Position numbers and translations under genes: made by a program. From Oscillospiraceae bacterium NTUH-002-81 (GTDB taxonomy: Bacteria; Bacillota; Clostridia; Lachnospirales; Lachnospiraceae), in NCBI GenBank assembly GCA_032620915.1, contig CP136052.1, forward strand, positions 1,340,501-1,404,500: 64,000 nt of DNA, in the 5' to 3' direction. Positions within the stretch are counted from its first letter, which is position 1. Each line of letters opens with the position of its first letter. The notes under the pieces are model-generated. The model was not told the origin of the DNA. It did not search any database and saw only the letters and a program-made list of their open reading frames with translations. Below, in pieces: positions 56,863 through 64,000 of the stretch.

Positions 56863-57660
56863 ATGAATAAAAAAGCGGTATTTTTTGACATTGACGGAAC
56901 ACTGTATGACCACGAAACGGGAATCAGTGACAGTACGAAGGAGGGGATTGCCCGACTAAAGGAAAACGGACACTATGCGTTTATCTGCACAGGCAGGAGC
57001 ATGGCAGCGGTGTTTGATCCGGAGCTTCTCGGTATGGGATTTGACGGCATCGTGGCGGGCTGCGGCACCTATGTAAAGCTGGGGGAGGAGCTGCTCCTGA
57101 ATGCGGAGATATCCCAGGAAAAGCTGTGCGGACTGCTGGATCTTCTGCAGGCGCACCGCATCATCCCGGTGCTGGAGGGCTGCGATTATCTGTATTACCA
57201 CAGAAAGGATTATGAGATCGGCGACACCGATCTTTATATCCGGTCACTGAAAAAATACATTCCCGACCGGCTGGTGGAGATTGAAGACCATGAAGGGGAT
57301 CTTCATGTGAACAAATTCAGTATCCAGTGTCAGGATCCTGCGCTGCAGCCGGAGGCACTGGAGCGGCTGGCAGAGGATTACTGCATCCTGCCCTTCTCCG
57401 CGCATCAGATGGAGCTCATTCCGCTGGGCCACACGAAAGCCACCGGCATGGGCGTGGTGTGCAGCCGCCTGTCTATTGAGCGGAATGATGTGTACGCCTT
57501 TGGTGACAGCGGCAACGATGTGGACATGCTGCGGTATGCAGGCTGCGGCATCGCCATGGGAAATGGTTCCGGGAAGGCCAAAGAGGCGGCGGACTATGTT
57601 ACCAGAGGCATCCGGGATCACGGCATCTACATGGGGTTGAATGAATTCGGGCTCATCTAA
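56863..57660 (+). CDS. Cof-type HAD phosphatase
   Basis: A 265-aa haloacid dehalogenase-family phosphatase with a C2-type cap. Motif I FFDIDGTLYD (nucleophile and general acid Asp), motif II ICTGRS, motif III lysine in LIPLGHTKATGM, and motif IV FGDSGNDVDMLRYAG are all intact. Such enzymes dephosphorylate sugar phosphates, flavins or PLP; the substrate cannot be predicted. The start is ATG 56863 after GAGGAG; an upstream in-frame ATG at 56836 is less likely. It is a single gene between codY and the thiT riboswitch. Confidence 0.9.
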   Translation: MNKKAVFFDIDGTLYDHETGISDSTKEGIARLKENGHYAFICTGRSMAAVFDPELLGMGFDGIVAGCGTYVKLGEELLLNAEISQEKLCGLLDLLQAHRIIPVLEGCDYLYYHRKDYEIGDTDLYIRSLKKYIPDRLVEIEDHEGDLHVNKFSIQCQDPALQPEALERLAEDYCILPFSAHQMELIPLGHTKATGMGVVCSRLSIERNDVYAFGDSGNDVDMLRYAGCGIAMGNGSGKAKEAADYVTRGIRDHGIYMGLNEFGLI

Positions 57661-57727
57661 AATATAACGGATCTTGCGTATCTCCAGACGGTTTGCTGCC
57701 TGATTTGAAAAATGATCATTCCGGTGC

Positions 57728-57756
57728 TTGACAGTCCGTGGCTGATACGGTAAGAT
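57728..57756 (+). promoter_or_regulatory. Promoter of the thiT riboswitch transcript
   Basis: TTGACA and TAAGAT with a 17-bp spacer, about 33 bp before the TPP aptamer. Confidence 0.65.
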
Positions 57757-57787
57757 TGACACGAAAATACAATAAAGCAACAGAAAC

Positions 57788-57905
57788 AACGCTAGGGGAG
57801 CGCATTGCTGAGACAGGCCACAAGGCCTACACCCTCATTACTTGACCCGGATAATACCGGCGGAAGGAAGCGAAAGCAGCAGACACTCCTTCCTTGCGTA
57901 GACAA
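57788..57905 (+). promoter_or_regulatory. TPP riboswitch (THI element)
   Basis: The aptamer has GGGGAGCGC, the conserved GCTGAGA, ACACCCT, ACTTGA and CCGGATAATACCGGCGGAAGGAA in the usual order. The 3' segment GGAAGGAAG can pair with CTTCCTT-like sequence at about 57889-57896, just before the AAAGGAGG ribosome-binding site, giving an expression platform. Thiamin diphosphate binding should turn thiT off. Confidence 0.93.
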
Positions 57906-57919
57906 AGGAGGATTTTTTT

Positions 57920-58474
57920 ATGTCAAAACCGAACACAACGAAGAAACTGGTCTTTTCTGCAGCGGCCATCGCGCTGGCAACGGTGATCTCCGTTGTCATC
58001 AAACTGCCGTCCCTGCCCAACGGCGGCTCTGTCACCCTGTTTTCCATGCTCTGCATCTGTCTGGTTGGCTACTGGTATGGCCTGAAAACCGGCCTGACCG
58101 CGGCAGTGGCCTATGGTATTTTACAGTTCATCACCGGCCCTTATGTGGTACACCCGGCCCAGGTGCTTTTGGACTACCCGCTGGCATTCGGCGCTCTGGG
58201 ATTGTCCGGCCTTTTTTCCAATGCCAAGAACGGTCTGGTGAAGGGCTATATCGTGGGAGTGCTGGGAAGATATGTGATGCACATGATCTCCGGCCTGATT
58301 TTCTACACCGCCTACACCGGAGATTTCGCCGGAAATGCTGCAGCCATCTGGGCATCCACGCTGTATAACATGTCCTACATATTCCCGGAAGCGATCCTGA
58401 CCCTCATTCTGCTGGCCATCCCGGCTGTGCGCAAAGGTCTGGACAGTGTGAAACGGATGGCTGTCGGTGCATAA
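57920..58474 (+). CDS. thiT: Thiamin ECF transporter S component
   Basis: A 184-aa membrane protein with about six transmembrane segments, the substrate-binding subunit of an energy-coupling factor transporter. KLVFSAAAIALATVISVVIKLPSLPNGGSVTLFSMLCICLVGYWYG and YVVHPAQVLLDYPLAFGALGLSG are typical of ThiT, including the conserved PxGGSVTLFSM loop that contacts thiamin. The upstream TPP riboswitch confirms the ligand. The shared EcfA/EcfT module is not in this window. The start is ATG 57920 after AAAGGAGG. Confidence 0.94.
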   Translation: MSKPNTTKKLVFSAAAIALATVISVVIKLPSLPNGGSVTLFSMLCICLVGYWYGLKTGLTAAVAYGILQFITGPYVVHPAQVLLDYPLAFGALGLSGLFSNAKNGLVKGYIVGVLGRYVMHMISGLIFYTAYTGDFAGNAAAIWASTLYNMSYIFPEAILTLILLAIPAVRKGLDSVKRMAVGA

Positions 58475-58556
58475 TCTGACGCGGATATCATACAATTTTA
58501 ATGAGGTGTTCTATTGACTTTACTTTTTGTATTTGTTAGTATGTAGATACAGAGAA

Positions 58557-58640
58557 AGTTTACCACTGACCGATATGTGGTATATAAATGGTCGGGTTGT
58601 AAGTTTACCGCTGACCAATATGCGGTATATAAATGGTTGG
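58557..58640 (+). repeat. Two tandem 39-nt hairpin repeats after thiT
   Basis: Copies at 58557-58595 and 58602-58640 (period 45) differ at four positions. ACCAC/GTGGT in the first becomes ACCGC/GCGGT in the second, so stem pairs co-vary. A terminator-like hairpin follows. Confidence 0.75.
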
Positions 58641-58650
58641 CTCGAAAGTA

Positions 58651-58684
58651 TAGTCCTTCGCCGTAAGGCGGGGGACTTTTTACA
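58651..58684 (+). terminator. Terminator downstream of thiT repeats
   Basis: AGTCC-TTCGCC pairs with GGCG-GGGGACT around GTAA, followed by TTTTTA. Confidence 0.8.
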
Positions 58685-58727
58685 TAATGAGGATGATAGA
58701 TGAAAAGAACGGGCCGGAAATCATTTG

Positions 58728-58868
58728 ATGTTGACAAGTGAACATACAGCGAAAGAAATTGAACGGAAAGCGAGAAAAGTATTGGGTATGTTAAAGCGTG
58801 GCACAAAATTCACTCCAACGCAGCCGGATGTTATGGCGATACTGCGGAAATTAAAAGAGCAGAGATAG
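58728..58868 (+). CDS. Small basic protein, 46 aa
   Basis: ATG 58728 encodes MLTSEHTAKEIERKARKVLGMLKRG ... MAILRKLKEQR, a highly basic helical peptide. There is no strong ribosome-binding site, but codon choice looks protein-like. A short overlapping frame from ATG 58701 also exists. It may be a gene remnant. No function recognised. Confidence 0.4.
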   Translation: MLTSEHTAKEIERKARKVLGMLKRGTKFTPTQPDVMAILRKLKEQR

Positions 58869-58901
58869 GTTATTATTTTGTGAAAATAACAAAAAAGGGA
58901 A

Positions 58902-58930
58902 TTGACTTTTTTCAAAAACCGTATTAGAAT
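58902..58930 (+). promoter_or_regulatory. Promoter of the trp operon
   Basis: TTGACT and TAGAAT separated by 17 bp, just before the T-box leader. Confidence 0.75.
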
Positions 58931-58949
58931 AACTTCATCCAATTAAATT

Positions 58950-59255
58950 ATGAAAGCAAACAAACCAGTGAGCAGGAGAAGTAGCTGACGGAAAGTCACC
59001 AGAGAGCCGTAGGTGGGTGGAAATACGGCAGGCGGGAACTCAGTGAATGGACCTGTGAGGGCAGCTTGAAACCGGTGAAAAGGGAGTAGACGCTGACGGG
59101 GACTTCGTCCGTTATCAGAGAAGGGCATATGATGGTATGTCAGAAGAGTGGATATACAACGTATATCAATTTGGGTGGTACCGCAGGAGAATACATGAGC
59201 TCCTGTCCCATATTTTTCCAACGGGAAAATGTGGGGCAGGGGCTCTTACTATTTT
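58950..59255 (+). promoter_or_regulatory. Tryptophan T-box riboswitch
   Basis: The leader has an AGTGAATGGACC segment at about 59042, with TGG (Trp codon) in the specifier position, and the T-box antiterminator core GGGTGGTACCGC at 59173-59184. A terminator follows (GAGCTCCTGTCCCAT...GTGGGGCAGGGGCTC with T-rich tail, 59197-59255). Uncharged tRNA-Trp should favour read-through into trpE. Repeat copy R4 lies between this terminator and trpE. Confidence 0.92.
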
Positions 59256-59261
59256 GATGAA

Positions 59262-59414
59262 AAAGTTCAGCCATCGATGATGAGGACGGATGTGTGCTTG
59301 CACAGAGATCCGTCCTCATCATCGATGAGCGGAGCGCCAGATCATGAGCAGAAAGTAGCTGTGTAAGCAGCGAAGAGCGTGGAACACGCGGTTCTGCGAA
59401 TGGCGCGGCTGAAC
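59262..59414 (-). repeat. Dispersed structured repeat, copy R4 (trpE leader)
   Basis: A 153-bp unit in reverse orientation with ends AAAGTTCAGCC and GGCTGAAC. The landmarks GGAGCGCCAGATCATGAGCAG, AAAGTAGCT and GCGGTTCTGCGAATGGCGC are shared. The terminal stem is long: GATGAGGACGGAT pairs with ATCCGTCCTCATC. Confidence 0.8.
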
Positions 59415-59468
59415 GGTGCAAATGGCGGAAACTGTTACTTAAATGAAAGAAAGGAATCGGTGCATGAT

Positions 59469-60929
59469 ATGATCAGACCGGACACAGGACAGATTGAAAA
59501 GCTGGCAAAGGAATACCCGATCTTGCCGGTGTGCAGAGAGATTTACGCAGATGTGACGACAACGATGACGCTGCTTCGCAGGCTGTCAGCCATCAGCAGC
59601 CGCTATTTTCTGCTGGAAAGCGTGGAGGGCGGAGAAACCTGGGGCAGGTATTCCTTTCTGGGATACAATCCGATCTTGCGGGTGACATGCAAAGACAAAA
59701 AGGTGACCATTGAAGAAAATCATAAAAAGCGTTTCGTGGAAACGGGCAAGCCGCTGGAGGTGCTGCGAGGAATTTTGAAGGAATACCGTTCCCCGCGGAT
59801 CGAAGGGATGCCGCCCTTTACCGGCGGCTTTGTGGGATATTTTGCCTATTCCATGATCGGATACGCGGAACCGGTGCTCTCCATTTCCGGCGGGGATTTC
59901 GATGACTACGACCTGATGCTGTTTGACCGGGTCATTGCCTACGATCATCTGCGGCAGAAGATATGCCTGGTGGTGAACATGAAGACCGATAAGGTGCTGG
60001 AAAATTACGGAAAAGCGGCAGCACAGCTGGAAGCCATGGCAGGGGTCATCCGCAGCAATGCGCCGCTTCCGGTGCTTACCACAGACAGCCAGGTGGATTT
60101 CACATGCAGTGCGTCCAAGGAAGAATATTGCCGGGTGGTGGAGAAGACGAAGGAATACATCCGGGAGGGCGATATTTTCCAGGCAGTCATTTCCAGACAG
60201 TTTACCAGCCCCTACGAGGGCAGCCTGCTGAACGCTTACCGGGTGCTGCGCACTACCAACCCGTCCCCTTACATGGTGTACATGCACATTGACGGGGAGG
60301 AGATCATGAGCACTTCGCCGGAGACGCTGGTGCGGCTGCAGAACGGGCGGCTGACCACCTTCCCGGTGGCCGGTTCCCGACCGCGGGGCAAGACCGTTGC
60401 CGAGGATGAACAGCTGGAGCTGGAGCTGCTGGCAGATGAAAAAGAGCTGGCAGAGCACAACATGTTGGTGGATCTGGGCAGAAACGATCTGGGTAGGATT
60501 TCCACCTACGGTTCGGTGGAAGTGACCCGTTACCAGATGATCCATAAATATTCGAAGATTATGCATATCTGTTCTCAGGTGGAGAGCAATATCCGGGAGG
60601 ATGCGGATGCGCTGGATGCAGTAGAGGCCGTGCTTCCGGCAGGTACCCTTTCCGGAGCGCCCAAGATCCGGGCCTGCCAGATCATTGAAGAGCTGGAGTC
60701 CTGTCCTAGAGGCATTTACGGCGGGGCACTGGGCTATGTGGATTTCACCGGCAATCTGGATACGTGTATTGCCATCCGCATGGCGGTGAAAAAGAACGGA
60801 ACGGTGTATGTCCAGTCCGGCGGCGGTATCGTGGCGGACAGCGTGCCGGAAAAAGAATACGAAGAGTCGGCCAACAAGGCAGCAGCTGTGATCTATGCCA
60901 TTGAACATGCCGGGGAGGTGGAAGAATGA
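59469..60929 (+). CDS. trpE: Anthranilate synthase component I
   Basis: A 486-aa enzyme that converts chorismate to anthranilate with TrpG. The start ATG 59469 gives MIRPDTGQIEKLAKEYPILPVCREIYAD; the LLESVEGGETWGRYSFLGYNP segment carries the Trp feedback site (LLES). Catalytic motifs include YMVYMHIDGEEIMSTSPETLVR, FPVAGSRPRGKT, VDLGRNDLGRIS and the C-terminal AGTLSGAPKIRACQIIEELE and GGGIVADSVPEKEY. It overlaps trpG by 4 nt. Confidence 0.96.
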   Translation: MIRPDTGQIEKLAKEYPILPVCREIYADVTTTMTLLRRLSAISSRYFLLESVEGGETWGRYSFLGYNPILRVTCKDKKVTIEENHKKRFVETGKPLEVLRGILKEYRSPRIEGMPPFTGGFVGYFAYSMIGYAEPVLSISGGDFDDYDLMLFDRVIAYDHLRQKICLVVNMKTDKVLENYGKAAAQLEAMAGVIRSNAPLPVLTTDSQVDFTCSASKEEYCRVVEKTKEYIREGDIFQAVISRQFTSPYEGSLLNAYRVLRTTNPSPYMVYMHIDGEEIMSTSPETLVRLQNGRLTTFPVAGSRPRGKTVAEDEQLELELLADEKELAEHNMLVDLGRNDLGRISTYGSVEVTRYQMIHKYSKIMHICSQVESNIREDADALDAVEAVLPAGTLSGAPKIRACQIIEELESCPRGIYGGALGYVDFTGNLDTCIAIRMAVKKNGTVYVQSGGGIVADSVPEKEYEESANKAAAVIYAIEHAGEVEE

Positions 60930-61495
60930 TTTTACTCATTGATAATTATGACAGCTTTTCCTACAATCTGGTGCAGCTGGCGGGAAGCCTGCGGCAGGAT
61001 GTAAAAGTCGTTCGAAACGATGCCCTGACGGTGGAAGAGGTGGAAGCGCTCTCCCCGGAGCGGATCATTTTATCCCCAGGGCCGGGATACCCGAAGGACG
61101 CGGGCATCTGTGAGGATGTGGTGCGCTGCCTGGGAGATCACATTCCGATCCTGGGCGTCTGCCTGGGCCATCAGGCCATCTGCGAGGTGTACGGCGCCAC
61201 CATCAGCCATGCCCGGTGCCTCATGCACGGCAAACAGAGCTGCATTAAGATCAATACGGACAGCTTGATCTTTCGGGGGCTGCCGGAGGAAGTACCGGTG
61301 GCCAGATACCATTCCCTGGCGGCCCAGCGGGACACCATGCCGGACTGCCTCACCATCATCGGCGAGGATGCCTACGGAGAGGTCATGGCGGTGAAACACA
61401 GAGATTTCCCTGTGTATGGATTGCAGTTCCACCCCGAATCCATCCTCACCCCGGATGGAAAGAAAATGATGAGAAACTTTTTGCTATTACAGTGA
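60926..61495 (+). CDS. trpG: Anthranilate synthase component II (glutamine amidotransferase)
   Basis: A 189-aa class I amidotransferase supplying ammonia to TrpE. ILLIDNYDSFSYNLVQ, ILSPGPGYPKDAG, the nucleophile cysteine in ILGVCLGHQAI, and the FPVYGLQFHPESILTPDG motif with the catalytic His/Glu are intact. It overlaps trpE (ATGA). It may also serve para-aminobenzoate synthesis, as in Bacillus, but its location supports Trp. Confidence 0.96.
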   Translation: MILLIDNYDSFSYNLVQLAGSLRQDVKVVRNDALTVEEVEALSPERIILSPGPGYPKDAGICEDVVRCLGDHIPILGVCLGHQAICEVYGATISHARCLMHGKQSCIKINTDSLIFRGLPEEVPVARYHSLAAQRDTMPDCLTIIGEDAYGEVMAVKHRDFPVYGLQFHPESILTPDGKKMMRNFLLLQ

Positions 61496-61499
61496 CAGA

Positions 61500-61600
61500 A
61501 AGTCTGAGCCTGCTCGTGCTTGCACGAAAGCAGGTGAAAGACCTTCTGGCACGCCGCGACATGAGCATAAAAGTGGAGCGTAGCTACACGATATGCGAAT
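61500..61600 (-). repeat. Degenerate copy R5 of the dispersed repeat (trpD leader)
   Basis: CATGAGCATAAAAGTGGAGCGT recalls the CATGAGCAGAAAGTAGCT landmark (shown here only in part), and CCTGCT...AGCAGG forms a stem around CGTGCTTGCACG. Similarity to R1-R4 is partial. Confidence 0.4.
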
Positions 61601-61627
61601 TTTTATACAACAAAGGAGGACACACAG

Positions 61628-62641
61628 ATGATCCAGGAAGCGTTGAACGAAGTGTTGAATAAAAAAGATTTAAGCTATGAGATGGCCTGTGCGGTGATGG
61701 CAGAGATTATGGACGGAACAGCTACCAACGCCCAGATGGGTGCTTTTCTGGCAGCCCTACGGATGAAGGGGGAGACGGTGACAGAGATCACGGCCTGTGC
61801 AGAGGTAATGCGGGAAAAAGGCCTGAAGGTGGAGGTTCCCTTTGATGTAATGGAGATCGTCGGTACCGGCGGTGACGAGGTAGGGACGTTCAACATTTCC
61901 ACCACCTCTGCATTTGTAGTGGCAGCAGGCGGTGTGCCGGTGGCCAAGCACGGCAACCGCAGCGTTTCCAGCAAGAGCGGCGCAGCAGATGTGCTGGAGC
62001 GTCTGGGTGCCCGGCTGGATCTGACGCCGGAGCAGAACGTAGAGGTGTTAAAGAAAGCCAACATGTGCTTCATGTTCGCTCAGGTGTACCATACATCCAT
62101 GAAAAATGTGGGTCCGGTGAGAAAAGAGATGGGCGCCCGGACGATCTTCAATATTTTGGGGCCGCTGACCAACCCGGCCAGAGCCAACATGCAGCTCATG
62201 GGTGTGTACCGGGAGGATCTGGTGGAGCCCATGGCGCAGGTGCTGTCCAACTTAGGTGTTGTGCGCGGCCTGGTGGTCAATGGTTCTGACGGCCTGGACG
62301 AGGCGACCATGACCGGTGCCACCCATATGTGCGAGATTCGGGAGGGAAAATTCCGCACCTATGATCTGACGCCGGAGGCGCTGGGGATGCGTCGCTGCAC
62401 GTTACAGGATCTGGTGGGCGGCACGCCGGAGGAAAACGCCCGGATTTCCAGAGACATCCTTACCGGCAAGCTGAAAGGGCCCAAGCGGGATGCGGTCATC
62501 TTAAATTCCGCCCTGAGCCTGTACTTAGGCATTGACGACTGCTCCATCCCGGAGTGTGTGAAGATGGCAAACGAGATCATCGACAGCGGCAAGGCCGGAG
62601 ACAAGCTGGAGCAGTTTGTGGCAGCAACGAAGGAAGTATAG
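61628..62641 (+). CDS. trpD: Anthranilate phosphoribosyltransferase
   Basis: A 337-aa enzyme of the third trp step. [27 protein letters not shown], the PRPP loop [43 protein letters not shown] and GPLTNPARA are conserved. The start is ATG 61628 after AAAGGAGG. It lies 132 bp after trpG, the gap being filled by repeat R5. It is 10 bp from trpC. Confidence 0.95.
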   Translation: MIQEALNEVLNKKDLSYEMACAVMAEIMDGTATNAQMGAFLAALRMKGETVTEITACAEVMREKGLKVEVPFDVMEIVGTGGDEVGTFNISTTSAFVVAAGGVPVAKHGNRSVSSKSGAADVLERLGARLDLTPEQNVEVLKKANMCFMFAQVYHTSMKNVGPVRKEMGARTIFNILGPLTNPARANMQLMGVYREDLVEPMAQVLSNLGVVRGLVVNGSDGLDEATMTGATHMCEIREGKFRTYDLTPEALGMRRCTLQDLVGGTPEENARISRDILTGKLKGPKRDAVILNSALSLYLGIDDCSIPECVKMANEIIDSGKAGDKLEQFVAATKEV

Positions 62642-62651
62642 GAGACAGCAT

Positions 62652-63451
62652 ATGATTTTACAGCAGCTGGCGGACACGGCCAGAAAACGTGTGGCAGAGG
62701 ATCAGAAAAATATCACGACGGTGCAGATGCGCGCCATGGCAGAGGCGCTGGCAGCAGAGCAAAAAGAGCCCTTCCGGTTTTACAGATCCTTATCCCAGCC
62801 GGGGATGCGCTTTATCTGTGAGGTGAAGAAGGCGTCCCCCAGCAAGGGGCTCATTGCGGCAGATTTTCCCTATCTGTCCATTGCCCGGGAATATGAGGAA
62901 GCCGGGGCGGCGGCCATTTCCGTGCTGACGGAGCCCTCTCCCGGTTTCTGGGCAGCGACGCCTATCTGCAGGAGATCGCAGCCCAGGCGGGCATTCCGGT
63001 ATTGCGCAAAGATTTTACGGTGGATGCCTACCAGATTTACCAGGCGAAGGTACTGGGGGCGGAGGCGGTGCTGCTCATCTGTGCTCTGCTGGATACCGAA
63101 GAGATCCGGGAGGATCTGGCCATCTGCCGATCCCTTGGCATCAACGCCATTGTGGAGGCCCATGATGCCGCGGAAGTTTCCTCTGCGGTAAACGCCGGGG
63201 CGGACATCATCGGCGTCAACAACCGGAATCTGAAGGATTTCACCGTGGACATCCACAACGGGCTGCGGCTGCGCAGCCTCGTGCCGGAGGGTGTGCTTTT
63301 CATCGCAGAGAGCGGGATAAAGACCCGGGAGGACATCCGCCAGCTGGAGGAAGGCCATGTGGATGCGGTGCTCATCGGGGAGACGCTCATGCGCCAGCCG
63401 GATAAGAAGAAAGCCCTTGCCGTTTTGCGGGGAAGCGAGGAAACCCTATGA
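62652..63451 (+). CDS. trpC: Indole-3-glycerol-phosphate synthase, frameshifted
   Basis: The TIM-barrel enzyme of the fourth trp step. Frame one from ATG 62652 reads [17 protein letters not shown], the active-site [15 protein letters not shown], and [17 protein letters not shown]. At a C-rich point (62940-62942) it shifts; in the second frame [43 protein letters not shown] and ESGI complete the protein to 63451. Dropping two Cs, or adding one base, restores it. The enzyme is essential for the pathway, so a sequence error is likely. It overlaps trpF by 4 nt. Confidence 0.9.
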
Positions 63452-64000
63452 CCAGGATCAAGATCTGCGGCCTGAAACGGCCAGAGGATGTGGCGGCGGT
63501 GAACGCCGTGCTGCCGGATTACATCGGATTTGTTTTCGCGGGAGAAAAGCGGCGGATCAGCCGGGAGACCGCCCGGCAGCTGAAAGCCCTGCTGGATCCC
63601 CGGATCGCCAGTGTGGGGGTGTTTGTCAACGAGGCGCCGGAAAACATCGCCGCTATCGTAAATGACGGCACGCTGGATCTGGTGCAGCTCCACGGGGATG
63701 AGGACGGGGCCTATATACAGTGGCTACGGCAGCTGGTGGACGTGCCCCTCATCAAAGCTGTGCGGGTGCAGACCAGGGAACAGATCCTGGAGGCGGAGCA
63801 GCTGCCCTGCGACTATCTGCTGCTGGACACCTTTGTGAAGAATGCCTACGGCGGCAGCGGAAAGACCTTCAATCTGGGACTGATTCCGGCACTGTCCAAG
63901 CCGTTTTTCCTGGCAGGCGGGTTAAACGGGGACAATGTGGCGGCGGCCATTGCGGCAGGCCATCCCTGGTGCGTGGATATCAGCAGCGGCGCGGAGACCG
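63448..64000 (+). CDS. trpF: Phosphoribosylanthranilate isomerase (3' end outside window)
   Basis: At least 184 codons from ATG 63448, open to the window edge. It begins [30 protein letters not shown] with the catalytic Cys in KICGLK. It then has VGVFVNE, LDLVQLHGDE, LLLDTFVKNAYGGSGKTFN with the catalytic Asp, and the phosphate-binding FFLAGGLNGDNV near the end. About 20-30 residues are missing. trpB and trpA are expected to follow. Confidence 0.95.
   Translation, partial: MTRIKICGLKRPEDVAAVNAVLPDYIGFVFAGEKRRISRETARQLKALLDPRIASVGVFVNEAPENIAAIVNDGTLDLVQLHGDEDGAYIQWLRQLVDVPLIKAVRVQTREQILEAEQLPCDYLLLDTFVKNAYGGSGKTFNLGLIPALSKPFFLAGGLNGDNVAAAIAAGHPWCVDISSGAET

Noticed and set aside
58557-58640. 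Possible CRISPR repeats
   Set aside because: Only two copies with a 6-nt spacer and internal hairpins; no cas genes in the window.
59586-60908. A 440-codon minus-strand open frame opposite trpE
   Set aside because: The plus strand is a complete TrpE; the antisense product is His/Leu/Arg-rich without domain features.

Overview
The window looks like a chromosome segment of a gut-type, spore-forming Clostridia (Lachnospiraceae-like). The evidence is the Firmicutes gene sets (ireB-ruvX-DUF1292-fur-rnjA, mltG-trmR-trhP, codY, dprA-topA), a tryptophan T-box before trpE, a TPP riboswitch before thiT, frequent TTG/GTG starts, and a sporulation sigma-K gene. No rRNA, tRNA or CRISPR array was seen.

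Layout. (1) 1 to about 9.92 kb is the right end of an integrative element: ABC permease, winged-helix regulator, sigma-like factor, small proteins and three tandem large serine recombinases. It ends inside a minus-strand tyrosine integrase gene, which is cut at its HGLRH motif and lacks the catalytic tyrosine. (2) 10.8-24.4 kb is core chromosome: prmA, rsmE, cysteine desulfurase, thiI, an HPr-like protein, mtaB, ireB, ruvX, DUF1292, fur, rnjA, mltG-like, trmR, trhP and uxuB. (3) 24.61-50.46 kb is a sigK gene split by a 25,211-bp intervening element (24879-50089). (4) 50.6-64 kb is core again: comM, dprA, topA, codY, a HAD phosphatase, thiT and trpEGDCF, with trpF running off the window.

The main discovery is the sigK intervening element. 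The left fragment encodes sigma-K up to ...ARCIDN and the right fragment resumes at ELLMMFRARKK. Joining them at the shared AATG gives one 213-aa sigma-K frame without a pro-sequence. The element resembles the skin elements of Bacillus subtilis and Clostridioides difficile in target gene and recombinase position, but its cargo looks different. It carries RepA_N/MobC-type mobilisation remnants with an iteron-like region, a four-gene operon around a 1,748-aa DEAH/DUF1998 helicase (Druantia-like), a PLD-nuclease/SF2 helicase, an SF1 helicase/DUF2726 protein, and an AAA ATPase with a PD-(D/E)xK-like C-terminus. The excising serine recombinase stops exactly at the crossover. On the excised circle its frame would run 32 codons further into the left end of the element. 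The predicted attP is an imperfect inverted repeat centred on AA.

Other points. The 10.7-kb helicase operon is flanked by imperfect direct repeats of about 72 bp that include a duplicated tail of an XRE regulator gene, suggesting modular cargo exchange. A family of roughly 150-170-bp repeats with self-complementary ends lies in leader regions before ireB, codY and trpE, with a degenerate copy before trpD. Eight genes, four of them conserved housekeeping genes, are broken by small indels in homopolymers or short repeats; base-calling error should be excluded before calling them pseudogenes.
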